64,000 nucleotides of DNA, from assembly GCA_002835675.1 (NCBI GenBank), contig PIZR01000002.1, forward strand, positions 510,427 to 574,426, in the 5' to 3' direction. This DNA is from Bacillus sp. BA3. GTDB taxonomy: Bacteria; Bacillota; Bacilli; Bacillales; DSM-1321. The notes beneath the pieces were generated by a model. That model saw only the letters and a list, made by a program, of their open reading frames with translations. It was not told where the DNA came from and did no database searches. Position numbers and translations under genes: made by a program. Within the stretch, counting starts at the first letter, position 1. Each line of letters starts with the position of its first letter. This document shows, one piece after another, positions 16,418 through 25,652 of the stretch.

Positions 16418-17815
16418 CTATACTTCAATTGGAAGGGTGATGATAAATTCAGTCCCTTGTCCAACTGTACTGTTAACTTCAATCGTCCCTCCCAATACGT
16501 TGACCAACTCCCTAACGATAGCGAGTCCAAGACCAGTACCTCCCATTTGCCTAGATCGAGATTTTTCTACTCGATAAAACCGTTCGAAAATAAAGGGCAA
16601 ATCATTTGGAGGTATCCCTATTCCTGAGTCTTTGATAGTGATAATGACGAAATCCTTATTTGCACGGGAAGTAATAACAATTCCCCCATGATTTGTGTAT
16701 CTTATAGAATTTTCGATAAGGTTAGTTAAAATTTGTTCTAATCTCATCCCATCAGATAAAATCATTTTCAAATGTTTACCGGGTTCATATTTCAAAGTAA
16801 CATTTTTCTTATTTGCGCTCAGTTTGGACCTGTTCAGGACCCCCTCAATTAATTCCTCGACATCAATCCATTCTTTGTATAATTCAATCTTGTTTTCTTC
16901 CATTTTTGACAGTTCAAACAAATCATTAATAAGAAGTGTCAATCTCAAGGCTTCATTCTCTATAATAGCTAGGTACTCTTCCTTTTCCTGTTCATTATTG
17001 TATAGATTTTTTCTTATCACCGACGCATATCCAGATAAATAAGATATAGGGGTTCTAAGCTCATGAGAGATATTCGCTAAAAATTCACTTCTATTCGTCC
17101 GATATTCCTTTAGTTCTATGGCAAGGTCATTAATGGCTTGAGCGAGAGATCCAATTTCATCGTTAGACGTTTTTTTGATATTTATATTAAGATCGCCTTT
17201 TGAGATCCTTCTTGTTATCTTTTCCATATCAATAAGAGGCTTTGATAGCTTCTTGGATACAAAGAAAGTAAAACCTGCAGCAAGCAGTAATGCACCTAAA
17301 ATGGCAATAACAAGGTAAGTCCTTAATTTATGAATCGAATCATGAATGGAATCTAAAGAGGAGAATACAAAAACTCCCCCTTCAAAATTTTCATTAATTA
17401 TAATTGGGCGTCCTGATAAAAAATAATAATTTTTAGTATGGGGATCCACATAATCCTGATGAATTTTATTCGTTTTTTTAATTTTAGACAACAAGTCAAG
17501 GTTAAAACGCGACCCATTTTCATAAAGATTAGAGGTTGTTAGTACCTTACCAGCTTTATCGACGATTACTAATTCAGTTTTTGTATGATTCGCCATTTTT
17601 TCGTATAGTCCCAATTCATTTTGATCATCGAGATATGATATGGAGTTTATGATGTCTAAAGAAACTTCATCAATATATTCATGAGTTTGACCATAATAAA
17701 AACCGAAAAATATTCTATCTATTACATAACCTAAAGGCACTAAAATACACATAAATAATATCATTATAGTGATGCCTAACTTACTACCTATACTATTAAT
17801 TTTGATTTTCTTCAT
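16418..17815 (-). CDS. Membrane sensor histidine kinase (two-component system 1)
   Basis: A 465-residue kinase with membrane segments at about 13-33 and 167-187, an extracellular sensor domain between them, a HAMP linker (188-240), the phosphorylated His251 in SHELRTP, and an ATPase domain with DSGIGIPP and GGTGLGLAIV. It overlaps the upstream response regulator by 4 bp (ATGA). The signal is unknown. The extracellular loop has no obvious Cys/Met copper site, so envelope stress is as likely as copper. The operon promoter carries the shared regulon box, suggesting autoregulation. Confidence 0.93.
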   Translation of the reverse strand: MKKIKINSIGSKLGITIMILFMCILVPLGYVIDRIFFGFYYGQTHEYIDEVSLDIINSISYLDDQNELGLYEKMANHTKTELVIVDKAGKVLTTSNLYENGSRFNLDLLSKIKKTNKIHQDYVDPHTKNYYFLSGRPIIINENFEGGVFVFSSLDSIHDSIHKLRTYLVIAILGALLLAAGFTFFVSKKLSKPLIDMEKITRRISKGDLNINIKKTSNDEIGSLAQAINDLAIELKEYRTNRSEFLANISHELRTPISYLSGYASVIRKNLYNNEQEKEEYLAIIENEALRLTLLINDLFELSKMEENKIELYKEWIDVEELIEGVLNRSKLSANKKNVTLKYEPGKHLKMILSDGMRLEQILTNLIENSIRYTNHGGIVITSRANKDFVIITIKDSGIGIPPNDLPFIFERFYRVEKSRSRQMGGTGLGLAIVRELVNVLGGTIEVNSTVGQGTEFIITLPIEV

Positions 17816-18510
17816 GGCTTGCCCATATCCTCAAATTTATAGCCGATTCCCCAAACTGTCTTTATTGGGTTAGATTTGCACTGAGTATCCCTTAACTTCA
17901 CTCTTATGTTCTTAATGTGAGTATCCACTGTTCGAAATTCACGCTCATCATGTATTCCCCATATTTTATCAAGCAATAATTCACGAGTAAAAATTTGAGT
18001 CGAATTACTAGCCAATAGCCACAATAAATCAAACTCCTTTGGAGTGAATTCCACTATCTCACCCTCTATTTTAACTCTCCTGCTTTCATAATGGATTTCT
18101 AAACCACTTGAAATTATTACTTGCTCATTTGGCTCAATGGTTTGTTTTACTATTGACCTTCGTATTAATGCATGAACACGGGCTGCCAATTCCTCAAATG
18201 CAAAAGGTTTAACTAGATAATCATCGGCCCCTATCTCTAATCCACGAACTTTATCTTTCAATTCATTCCTTGCTGTTAGCATTAAAATCGGTATATTATA
18301 TTTTTCTCTAATAATTTCACACATTTCCCAACCACTGATATACGGCATCATAATATCTAAGATAATTAAATCAAATGATTGCTTATCTAGGCATTTCAAT
18401 GCCTCATGCCCATTGTCCGAAACGACAATATTATAGTTATTAGATAAATGTATCTTTATTAGATTTAACATATTCCATTCATCATCAACAACTAATACAT
18501 TTCTTTTCAT
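17812..18510 (-). CDS. OmpR-family response regulator (two-component system 1)
   Basis: A 232-residue regulator: receiver domain with phospho-acceptor Asp52 (LDIMMP) and a winged-helix DNA-binding domain (WLLASNSTQIFTRELLLDKIWG, then VDTHIKNIR). It is co-transcribed with the kinase at 16418-17815. OmpR-type proteins bind direct repeats about one helical turn apart, which fits the shared box found before at least 15 units here. This regulator or the one at 24975-25652 is the likely binder. Confidence 0.94.
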   Translation of the reverse strand: MKRNVLVVDDEWNMLNLIKIHLSNNYNIVVSDNGHEALKCLDKQSFDLIILDIMMPYISGWEMCEIIREKYNIPILMLTARNELKDKVRGLEIGADDYLVKPFAFEELAARVHALIRRSIVKQTIEPNEQVIISSGLEIHYESRRVKIEGEIVEFTPKEFDLLWLLASNSTQIFTRELLLDKIWGIHDEREFRTVDTHIKNIRVKLRDTQCKSNPIKTVWGIGYKFEDMGKP

Positions 18511-18666
18511 TCTAATGACCCTCCAAAGGAATATTGCGTTTTTTAGCAGATATGGAATAAATCATAGGTCATGGACCCTTCTTTTTAACATCATTCTAAA
18601 AGGACGCATTATAGTATCCCTATAATTCATTTACAAGTGACTCCTTAAAATAAAGTTACCCTTTCG
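18511..18666. other. Leader region of two-component operon 1
   Basis: About 155 bases lie between the predicted -10 and the regulator start, an unusually long leader. I see no clear hairpin or ORF in it. Confidence 0.4.
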
Positions 18667-18700
18667 ATTATATAAAAAATTCATGCAGAAAATATGGAGA
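18667..18700 (-). promoter_or_regulatory. Regulon box 3 and -10, two-component system 1
   Basis: TGCAGAAAATATGGA (14 of 15) with a perfect TATAAT exactly 11 bp downstream in gene orientation. Confidence 0.7.
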
Positions 18701-18941
18701 TTTAGTAAGTTCTTTTACGGTTCTTCCTCTACTCAAAATCTATTGATTAAATATTTTCTTTATTAAATATTACCAAGGAAGCTTCCTACCTCTACTGGGT
18801 CCGCTTGCTCGAATTAGGAAAGAAGATAGCATTTGAAGAACGAGTTTAACAAATGCTTATTTCATCTTGTCAAAAAGCTACCCATACTTCTATTAAGATG
18901 TTAATAAGTGCATAAAAAAGCCCTCTATGCAGGAGGTTTTA
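18701..18941. other. Intergenic region
   Basis: No gene recognised. The right end holds the terminator of the next minus-strand gene at 18913-18941. Confidence 0.4.
18913..18941 (-). terminator. Terminator after the 186-residue membrane protein
   Basis: AAAAGCCCTC and GGAGGTTTT arms pair imperfectly around TATGCA directly at the stop codon. Confidence 0.5.
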
Positions 18942-19502
18942 CTACTTCAATTCAATGTTCTTAAACCAAAACTCCAATGCCTCCATTGGCTCTTCTCTTG
19001 TATGTACATAATATAATTTCACATCACTTGGTTTTACGGTCGCTGGGAGAAAGAATGTGAATTTAAATTGATTATCTGTATGTAAATCAAAAATTTGCGG
19101 TTCTAATTGAGGATGAGATTCTTTTCCAGCCCAATCTCGTACTTCTCCCCTTAAAAATTTCCAATCCATATCTTTGTAGTCTTTTACCCTATTTCGTTTT
19201 ACGTTGGAGACTTTTTCATTTTCAGGAACATAGAACACAAGAAAATCCGAAGGAAATCTATACGCATCTAAACTTTCTTTCCACCTTCCCTCCACAAAGT
19301 ATGTTTCATTTTCTTTATGAACAGAAAGTTCTAAAGAATCAGGTGTTGTATGATACGACGTTTGATAAACGAAATATCCGAAAAAAGTAAAAACTATTAG
19401 CAAGGGACTTAACAAAATTATCGATAATATCATTTTTCTCTTCCAAAAACGAATTCCTCCAAAAATACAGCCAATAATGATAATCATTGCAATAAGCGAC
19501 AT
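18942..19502 (-). CDS. Hypothetical membrane-anchored protein
   Basis: A 186-residue protein with two hydrophobic segments near the N-terminus (about 1-17 and 24-47) and a soluble, probably extracellular domain rich in aromatic residues (ETYFVEGRWKE, DFLVFYVPENE, FKFTFFLPATV). I do not recognise the family. It stands alone between two-component system 1 and the second copper operon, with its own terminator and no regulon box. Confidence 0.7.
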   Translation of the reverse strand: MSLIAMIIIIGCIFGGIRFWKRKMILSIILLSPLLIVFTFFGYFVYQTSYHTTPDSLELSVHKENETYFVEGRWKESLDAYRFPSDFLVFYVPENEKVSNVKRNRVKDYKDMDWKFLRGEVRDWAGKESHPQLEPQIFDLHTDNQFKFTFFLPATVKPSDVKLYYVHTREEPMEALEFWFKNIELK

Positions 19503-19628
19503 AGAATTTTCCCTTTAAAGATTTTATTAATGAATATATTGTAATTTTACCACGATTAATAGGAACTCCTTTGAGTGAGTAGATTTATACTAATAGCAAC
19601 AATCTTTAAGAAAACAGCCACTTAAAAA

Positions 19629-19656
19629 GAGACACTGGTACAATCACCAATGTCTC
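19629..19656 (-). terminator. Terminator of the second copper operon
   Basis: Arms GAGACACTGGT and ACCAATGTCTC pair with one mismatch around a 5-6 base loop, followed by T residues on the minus strand, just after copA copy 2. Confidence 0.85.
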
Positions 19657-19664
19657 TCCAAGCT

Positions 19665-22073
19665 TTATAGCTTAACTCTTTGCAAACGAAGAGCATTTAA
19701 TATGACCGACACAGAACTGAATGCCATTGCGGCACCTGCTAGCCAAGGGGCAAGTAGCCCAATCGCTGCTATTGGAATCCCTAATGTGTTATAGGCAAAG
19801 GCCCAAAACAGATTTTGTCTAATATTCCTCATCGTTTTCCGGCTCATTAATATAGCGTCCGCTATACTGTTCAAATCTCCACGAATCAATGTAATATCAG
19901 CAGCTTCCATGGCCACGTCCGTGCCTGTACCAATCGCCATTCCGATATTGGCTAGAGCAAGAGCAGGGGCATCATTAATTCCATCTCCAACCATTGCAAC
20001 CTTTTTGCCTGTAGCCTGAAGCTTTTTCACTTCCTCCGCTTTTCCTTCCGGAAGTACTTCAGCTATGACATGGTCGATACCTACCTGTTTGCCTATTGCC
20101 ATTGCAGTACGCTCGTTATCACCAGTAATCATAATGACATCAATATCCATCTCTTTTAATCGTTCTATGGCTTTTTTAGAGGTGTCTTTAATCGTATCGG
20201 CAACTGCAATCAGACCAGCATATTTCCCATCAATGCTGGCTAGCATTGCAGTCTTCCCATTTGCTTCTAAGTCTTCCATATCAGTTAAGACCTTTGACAC
20301 ATCAACGTTATATTGCTTCATAAGTTTTCGAGTCCCTACCAAGATCTCTTTTTGATTGACTCTCGTTTTAACCCCATACCCTGGAATCGCCTCAAATTCC
20401 TGAACGAGGCTAAGGGATATACCCCTCTCTTGTATTCCTTGAACAATAGCCTCGGCAAGTGGGTGTTCAGATTGTTTTTCAGCTGCCCCTATTAAGGATA
20501 GGAATTCCTCTTCATTTATTCCATTATCCACAATAACATCTGTCAATTCTGGTTTACCATTTGTAACTGTTCCTGTCTTATCTAAGATGACAGTATCAAT
20601 ATGGTGGGTAGTTTCAAGGTGTTCCCCACCTTTAAATAGAATACCGAATTCTGCGGCCCGTCCTGAACCAGCCATAATCGAAGTCGGAGTTGCAAGTCCT
20701 AAGGCACACGGACAAGCTATGACAAGAACTGCAATCAAAGCTTCGAGAGCAGGTGTAAACTCTCCAGGGTTGACCCAAATGAGCCAAACAAGAAATGTCA
20801 AAAAGGCAATGCCGACGACAATTGGTACGAAAACTCCAGAAATTTGGTCCGCAAGCCTTTGTATAGGGGCCTTGGAGCCTTGGGCATCTTCCACAACTTT
20901 AATGATTTGGGAAAGAGCCGTGTCTCTGCCAATTTTAGTGGCTTTCATTTTTATAAAACCATTTTTATTCAGGGTTGAACCTATAACGGCATCTCCCAGA
21001 CTTTTATCCACCGGAATGCTTTCACCAGTTAACATGGATTCGTCGACAGCAGAATTCCCTTCAATTACCTCTCCATCCACCGGTATTTTTTCACCCGGCT
21101 TCACCAAAAGTATATCTCCTACGATAACTTCTTCAAGTGGTATTTCAAGTTCTTCCCCATTCCTTATTACCAAGGCTGTTTTAGCTTGCAGTCCCATGAG
21201 CTTCTTAATCGCTTCAGAAGATCGGCCCTTTGCTTTTGCCTCGAAAAGCTTACCTAAGATAATAAGCGTGATGAGTATGGAACTTGTTTCAAAGTATAGC
21301 TGTGCCATATGATGATTCCCAATCGAAATAAAGGCCTGATAGACACTGTAAAAATAAGCGGCCGATGTCCCCATAGCGACCAATACATCCATATTGGCAC
21401 TCTTATTCCTAAGCGCTTTGAAAGCACCCACATAGAATTGCTTACCAATAATAAATTGTACGGGTGTTGCCAGCGCCATTTGTACCCATGGATTCATGAG
21501 AAAATCCGGCAGGTAAATAAATGATGTAAAACTAAAATGACTTACCATCGCCCATAACAACGGGAATGACAAAATAACGGAGAAAATAAATTTTCTTTTT
21601 TGTTTTTGGATTTCTTTCTGACGATAGTCAGAATCCTTATTATCATCCTTAATAATCGCCCCGTATCCCAACTTTTCCACTCGTTGAATAATATCGATAG
21701 GGGAAGTTTGGGAAGGATCATATTCAACCGTGGCATTTTCAAGCGCCAGGTTCACATTTGCCTTGGATATTCCATCCATTTTATTTAGACCCTTTTCAAT
21801 CCTTGTTGCACACGCTGCACAGGTCATCCCTGTAATGGCAAACTCCTTTTTCTCTTTGACTACATCATAGCCCAAATCCCGAATTTTTTTTTCGAAATCC
21901 TGAGCGTTCACCATTTCTGTGTCATATTTAATGACTGACTTCTCAAGGGCTAAATTGACATTGGCTTCTTCTACACCTTCCATTTTTTTTAACCCTTTTT
22001 CAATCCTTGTTGCACAAGCGGCACAAGTCATTCCTGAAATTTGCAAACTTGTTTCCTTTATATCATTACTCAT
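19665..22073 (-). CDS. copA: Copper-exporting P1B-type ATPase CopA (copy 2)
   Basis: An 802-residue paralogue of the ATPase at 1679-4099 with the same order of motifs: two metal domains (first CAAC at 17-20), TGES, CPC, DKTGT, SEHP and GDGINDAP. I chose the ATG at 22073 (MSNDIKE) because GGAGAGGTGGG precedes it; a longer in-frame start would contain this site. A CsoR-type box lies at 22089-22110. It forms a csoR-copZ-copA cluster and likely duplicates the export function of copy 1. Sequence drift between the two argues for separate acquisition or an old duplication. Confidence 0.96.
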   Translation of the reverse strand: MSNDIKETSLQISGMTCAACATRIEKGLKKMEGVEEANVNLALEKSVIKYDTEMVNAQDFEKKIRDLGYDVVKEKKEFAITGMTCAACATRIEKGLNKMDGISKANVNLALENATVEYDPSQTSPIDIIQRVEKLGYGAIIKDDNKDSDYRQKEIQKQKRKFIFSVILSFPLLWAMVSHFSFTSFIYLPDFLMNPWVQMALATPVQFIIGKQFYVGAFKALRNKSANMDVLVAMGTSAAYFYSVYQAFISIGNHHMAQLYFETSSILITLIILGKLFEAKAKGRSSEAIKKLMGLQAKTALVIRNGEELEIPLEEVIVGDILLVKPGEKIPVDGEVIEGNSAVDESMLTGESIPVDKSLGDAVIGSTLNKNGFIKMKATKIGRDTALSQIIKVVEDAQGSKAPIQRLADQISGVFVPIVVGIAFLTFLVWLIWVNPGEFTPALEALIAVLVIACPCALGLATPTSIMAGSGRAAEFGILFKGGEHLETTHHIDTVILDKTGTVTNGKPELTDVIVDNGINEEEFLSLIGAAEKQSEHPLAEAIVQGIQERGISLSLVQEFEAIPGYGVKTRVNQKEILVGTRKLMKQYNVDVSKVLTDMEDLEANGKTAMLASIDGKYAGLIAVADTIKDTSKKAIERLKEMDIDVIMITGDNERTAMAIGKQVGIDHVIAEVLPEGKAEEVKKLQATGKKVAMVGDGINDAPALALANIGMAIGTGTDVAMEAADITLIRGDLNSIADAILMSRKTMRNIRQNLFWAFAYNTLGIPIAAIGLLAPWLAGAAMAFSSVSVILNALRLQRVKL

Positions 22074-22088
22074 TTGTTCCCACCTCTC

Positions 22089-22110
22089 CATACCGTATGG
22101 GGGTATATTT
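22089..22110 (-). promoter_or_regulatory. CsoR-type operator of copA copy 2
   Basis: CATACCGTATGGGGGTATAT has an ATAC arm, G stretch and GTAT arm, 15-20 bp before the copA ribosome site. Confidence 0.7.
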
Positions 22111-22119
22111 TTTTGTAAA

Positions 22120-22142
22120 AAAGAGTGCTAAAAAGCACTCTC
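22120..22142 (-). terminator. Terminator after copZ (second operon)
   Basis: GAGTGCT-aaaa-AGCACTC hairpin between copZ and the CsoR box of copA copy 2. Confidence 0.75.
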
Positions 22143-22147
22143 CCAAC

Positions 22148-22354
22148 TTATTTAACCTCGTAGCCTTGGTCATCGATTGTTTCTTTTATTTTTTCGAGGG
22201 AAACTTTTTCACTATCAAAAGAGACATCAACTGTTCCTGCTTCTAAATGTACTTTTACACTTTCTACACCGGTAAGCTTTCCTACATTTCCCTCAACAGC
22301 ATTCACACAATGACCACATGACATTCCACTTACATTCAATGTTACGTTTTCCAT
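22148..22354 (-). CDS. copZ: Copper chaperone CopZ (second operon)
   Basis: A 68-residue chaperone with copper ligands in MSCGHC. I used the ATG at 22354 (MENVTLN), which gives the standard length. The in-frame GTG three codons upstream lies too close to the GGAG site. It is 16 bp after csoR, the same spacing as csoR-copZ in the first cluster, but there is only one copy here. Confidence 0.94.
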   Translation of the reverse strand: MENVTLNVSGMSCGHCVNAVEGNVGKLTGVESVKVHLEAGTVDVSFDSEKVSLEKIKETIDDQGYEVK

Positions 22355-22370
22355 TTGATTCACTTCTCCT

Positions 22371-22718
22371 TTATTTTTTCATTAGTTTTTGTATGGTTAC
22401 TAATACCTCATCAATAACTTCTGTATCTCCCTCATTAAGTCGGTCGACTACACAATTTTTCATATGGCCTTCTAATAATATCTTTGCTACGCCATTTAGT
22501 GCACTTTGAGTGGCCGCAATTTGAGTAATAACGTCATCGCAATAGGTATCCTTCTCTATAAGACCTTTTATACCACGGATTTGCCCTTCAATTCGATTAA
22601 GACGGGTAGTTAAATTCTTTTTTACTGCTTCCGAGTGATGACTTTTTCTTTCTGAAGAGGGGGATACACAGCATTCATCTTCAATCGGATAAACATTTTC
22701 CTTCATCTCTTTATCCAT
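22371..22718 (-). CDS. csoR: Copper-sensing repressor CsoR (copy 2)
   Basis: A 115-residue CsoR with the same C-H-C site (YCDDVITQ, then GHMKNC) and the RLNRIEGQIRGI segment as copy 1. I chose the ATG at 22718 behind AAGGAGG; an in-frame start 10 codons upstream would contain that site. A CsoR-type box overlaps its promoter. The two CsoR proteins are close enough that cross-binding to each other's operators is plausible. Confidence 0.94.
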   Translation of the reverse strand: MDKEMKENVYPIEDECCVSPSSERKSHHSEAVKKNLTTRLNRIEGQIRGIKGLIEKDTYCDDVITQIAATQSALNGVAKILLEGHMKNCVVDRLNEGDTEVIDEVLVTIQKLMKK

Positions 22719-22738
22719 ATCTCGACCTCCTTGAATAC

Positions 22739-22765
22739 AATATACCATACCCCTCTACCCTATTC
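22739..22765 (-). promoter_or_regulatory. CsoR operator of csoR-copZ (second operon)
   Basis: ATACCATACCCCTCTACCCTA matches the csoR copy 1 box in layout and core (CATACCCCTCTA). Confidence 0.65.
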
Positions 22766-22811
22766 AACAAATAAATAATCTGTTAATAAAATTTTTTATA
22801 ATCTTCGTTTT

Positions 22812-22991
22812 CTACACTTTTACTATTTGCTTCTTAAGATTATCTATTCCAAACCTATTAATAAATTTAGGAAAGGCTTCTCTTTTTTTTCCGTTTTTCT
22901 CATATATAGAAATTACTTTTTGTACTTGATCTAAAGGCTCCTGTTCGGACATGCCCTCACTGAATAAAAGGCCTGTCTTTGCATCGATCAT
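22812..22991 (-). pseudogene. Small ORF, probably the C-terminal piece of a lost gene
   Basis: A 59-codon frame that begins MIDAKTGLLF and ends DNLKKQIVKV. It has coding-like composition but no ribosome site upstream. The end loosely resembles the C-terminus of NirB-type sirohaem reductases (a GIDNLKKQIV pattern). That assignment is weak. A CsoR-like box sits 75-95 bp upstream, so the region looks like a deleted copper-regulated gene. Confidence 0.35.
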
Positions 22992-23064
22992 TCATTTTAT
23001 TAAAGGAAATTTGGGTACTACAGTATACAAGGAAAAGATAAATTCTTGCGATAACTCTAAATCA

Positions 23065-23088
23065 CAATACCCCCCTACCCTATGTAAA
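23065..23088. promoter_or_regulatory. Orphan CsoR-like box
   Basis: CAATACCCCCCTACCCTATG resembles the csoR copy 2 box (CATACCCCTCTACCCTA) but has no intact copper gene directly downstream. Confidence 0.45.
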
Positions 23089-23228
23089 GTTTAAAGATTT
23101 TGTTACTATTTCTTTAAAAAATGGATCATTATTCACATAGTAATCCGGCTAAATAGTTAAAGAAGGGAGAATAGCGTCTATCTCATCGGTGGTCACCCTA
23201 ATATTTCTAACTTATTACCAATACAAGA

Positions 23229-23264
23229 AAATAGAGCTTACCCCTTTACGGGAAAAGCTCTATT
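23229..23264 (-). terminator. Terminator after ydhK
   Basis: Long inverted arms AAATAGAGCTT and AAGCTCTATTT with an inner CCC/GGG stem, just downstream of the ydhK stop. Confidence 0.85.
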
Positions 23265-23295
23265 TATGGTTAAAATAAGTTCATTTTTTCAAGCC

Positions 23296-23898
23296 TTATT
23301 TTTCCGGTGATAATTCACTCTCTGTTACCCATTTATGATTTTTAACTTCCTCTCCGCCCGTAGTCGGTGTGTAATCAACCATATACACAGTCGTTTCTTC
23401 GGCTGAATCAATTTCAGCTTTCGCGCCATCCATCCCTTCCATATGAGCAGCATCTACTGTAACTTCTGCTCCAGGTTCTAACGGTTCGTCACCAGCATCT
23501 TTAATCTCTTCCTGGATAACCCATTTATGATTTTCCACTCTTTCTCCACCAGTTGTCGGAGTATACGAAATAGCATAGACCGTCGTATCATAGGCACCCA
23601 CAATCGTTGCTTTGGCACCCTTCATACCTTCCATGTGATCTGTTTCGAGAATGGCTTGACTTCCAACTTCATAGGTTGGATTCTTTGCTTCTTTCAAACC
23701 TTCAGGAACTTCTTCTGAGCTAGAATGTTCCATATTACCATGATCCATGCCTTCCATGTTCTCTTTTTCTTCTGTTTTCTCAGCGCTATCATTGTTTTCT
23801 GTTTTTTCATCATTCGCATTGGCGCAGGCACCCAGTATTAAGAAGAGGGCTGCAAATAACGATAAGATGAGAGACATTTTCATTCTTTTTTTCAACAT
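23296..23898 (-). CDS. ydhK: YdhK family (DUF1541) lipoprotein
   Basis: A 200-residue lipoprotein with lipobox LILGAC, a Glu/Met/His-rich linker (MEGMDHGNMEH), then two copies of a DUF1541 repeat, each with a DHMEGMxGAKA or AHMEGMDGAKA start and ending TPTTGGE-V-NHKW. AAAGGAGG fixes the ATG at 23898 (MLKKRMK). Met/His motifs suggest copper binding on the outer membrane face. It carries a perfect copy of the shared regulon box (23947-23961). A dead copy lies behind asnB. Confidence 0.9.
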   Translation of the reverse strand: MLKKRMKMSLILSLFAALFLILGACANANDEKTENNDSAEKTEEKENMEGMDHGNMEHSSSEEVPEGLKEAKNPTYEVGSQAILETDHMEGMKGAKATIVGAYDTTVYAISYTPTTGGERVENHKWVIQEEIKDAGDEPLEPGAEVTVDAAHMEGMDGAKAEIDSAEETTVYMVDYTPTTGGEEVKNHKWVTESELSPEK

Positions 23899-23929
23899 TA
23901 AAATTCCTCCTTTGGCTTTAGACAATATC

Positions 23930-23963
23930 ATAATACCAATAATATGTGCAGAAATTGTGGAGC
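23930..23963 (-). promoter_or_regulatory. Regulon box 4 and -10, ydhK
   Basis: TGCAGAAATTGTGGA matches all 15 consensus positions. TATTAT follows exactly 11 bp downstream in gene orientation. Confidence 0.75.
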
Positions 23964-23992
23964 ACGCTCATGAAAAAGATAAACGGAGTATC

Positions 23993-24916
23993 TTACTTTA
24001 TTTCCCCTTTTGACAGGATTTTATTCCACTTCTTTTCCTGCCTTTTGCTAACAAACACATCATTCATTGAGGTTACCATCATCATTTCGCCTTCTTTCAA
24101 TGGGTTAACCTCTAGGTAAATCGGTATGTTTTCTTTATCCAAAGATGGGGCAACTAGTGAAGAATCCTTTTTTTGATCCTTCAAACTGATTTCATGAAGG
24201 CTCACTTTGTCATTTTCAAGCATGGAATAGACCATGGAATCTTCCTTAAAGGTTAAAGAAGTCACCATCGACTTTGTCGGGATTAGGGAAAAGTCCTTCC
24301 CATAGTTTTTAGATAAAAAGACTCCTTCCTCTCCATAAATGGCAATCATGTTATCCTTTGATGGATGGATATCAAGGCCCCCAATAGAGGTAGAAGTCAT
24401 ACCGTTGAGCTCCAATTGTGTCCAGTCTTCCCCTTTATTTTTGGAATAAAAAAAGCCTTGTCCCATTTTTGAATTTTGAGCTTCATTATATGTATAAACA
24501 GTACCGCTTTCATAACTGGCCCCTAAGTAATGAAAGTCCGTTTCTCCATAGAAAGCAAGCTTTTCCAGACTTTCCCCTTTATCCGTACTTTTAACAAGAC
24601 CTAAGGGATTTTTTAAATCAGAACCCTCTTCAGGGTGACCACTTGAATAGAAACCGTCTTTTATTGTCTGGAACCCCATGTAATCGTGATTGTTACGTGA
24701 TGTTTTGTACCAGGTCCCATCCCTATATTCAAATGGCCCTCCATGAGTTGCTATAACTGGGGTTCCCTCTTTACTCCAGTATCCCGCACCATGGATATGT
24801 TCAATTGTTTCATTCTCTGCTTTAATAAAATACTCCTTTTGCTCATCATTTGAACAGGCTGCTAGAAGTAAGTTTATAGATGTAAAAGATAATAAGCCCC
24901 ATTTTAAATGTTTCAA
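23993..24916 (-). CDS. F510_1955-type glycosyl-hydrolase-like lipoprotein (beta-propeller)
   Basis: About 307 residues. The TTG at 24916 follows GGAGAGG at normal distance and gives a clean lipoprotein signal ending LLAAC; a longer in-frame ATG start exists at 25003 but would overlap the regulator gene and delay the signal. The mature part has BNR/sortilin-like repeats (VKSTDKGESL, FYSKNKGEDW, FLSKNYGKDF), the pattern of a beta-propeller. It follows the response regulator of system 2 and is probably in the same operon. An accessory extracellular sensor role is possible. Catalytic activity is unproven. Confidence 0.8.
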   Translation of the reverse strand: MKHLKWGLLSFTSINLLLAACSNDEQKEYFIKAENETIEHIHGAGYWSKEGTPVIATHGGPFEYRDGTWYKTSRNNHDYMGFQTIKDGFYSSGHPEEGSDLKNPLGLVKSTDKGESLEKLAFYGETDFHYLGASYESGTVYTYNEAQNSKMGQGFFYSKNKGEDWTQLELNGMTSTSIGGLDIHPSKDNMIAIYGEEGVFLSKNYGKDFSLIPTKSMVTSLTFKEDSMVYSMLENDKVSLHEISLKDQKKDSSLVAPSLDKENIPIYLEVNPLKEGEMMMVTSMNDVFVSKRQEKKWNKILSKGEIK

Positions 24917-24974
24917 TGGTATCCTCTCCTGTCTTATTTGTACCTTTTTTATGTTTTTTAATGACAAATTTTCG

Positions 24975-25652
24975 TTATTCCTTGGGCACCCACTTATATC
25001 CAACTCCCCAAACAGTTGAGAGATATAGATCTATAGGAAAATTCGCCTGCCTTAATTTATCTCGGATATTACGGACATGGGAATCTATAGTCCTATCCTC
25101 TGTAAAAGCTTTATTCTCCCAAATACTTTCCAGTAAATGCGCACGAGAAAAGACTTTGTTTGGGTTTTTTAATAATAATCCCAGTAAGGAAAACTCCTTA
25201 GGAGTGAGTTGAATCTCCTGTCCTTCATACATCAATTCATGAGATTCCTCATCCCATTTTAATCCCTTGAAATGAACTGCCTTCGTGTCATTATCAACCA
25301 TTCTTCTGAAAAGTGCATCTATTCTAGCCAATAATTCCCCCTCATCAAATGGTTTTGTTACATAATCGTCTGCCCCTAACTGGAAACCTTTAACCACATC
25401 CGATTTTTCATTTCGAGCAGTCAGCATAATAATGGGTACTTTAGAAAATTCACGAATTTTAGCGCAAGTACTCCAACCATCCATTTCCGGCATCATAACA
25501 TCCAACAAGATTAAATCAGCATATGAATTTTTCATATGAACAACTGCTTCATGTCCGGATTTCACCATGATGCAGTGATAGACGGGAGATAAGTATATAT
25601 TCAACAAATCGAGCATTCTTGCTTCATCATCTACAAGCAATAAGGTTTTCAT
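24975..25652 (-). CDS. OmpR-family response regulator (two-component system 2)
   Basis: A 225-residue regulator: receiver with Asp51 (LLDVMMP) and winged-helix output domain (SLLGLLLKNPNKVFSRAHLLESIW, then IDSHVRNIR). Its start overlaps the kinase stop by one base (TAATG), so kinase, regulator and the beta-propeller lipoprotein form one operon. It is the second candidate for binding the shared direct-repeat box, which also precedes its own operon at 27086-27100. Confidence 0.94.
   Translation of the reverse strand: MKTLLLVDDEARMLDLLNIYLSPVYHCIMVKSGHEAVVHMKNSYADLILLDVMMPEMDGWSTCAKIREFSKVPIIMLTARNEKSDVVKGFQLGADDYVTKPFDEGELLARIDALFRRMVDNDTKAVHFKGLKWDEESHELMYEGQEIQLTPKEFSLLGLLLKNPNKVFSRAHLLESIWENKAFTEDRTIDSHVRNIRDKLRQANFPIDLYLSTVWGVGYKWVPKE

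Noticed and set aside
18760..18850. Possible gene fragment between the two-component system and the membrane protein
   Set aside because: Some frames look coding for a few residues but nothing could be assigned and stops are frequent.
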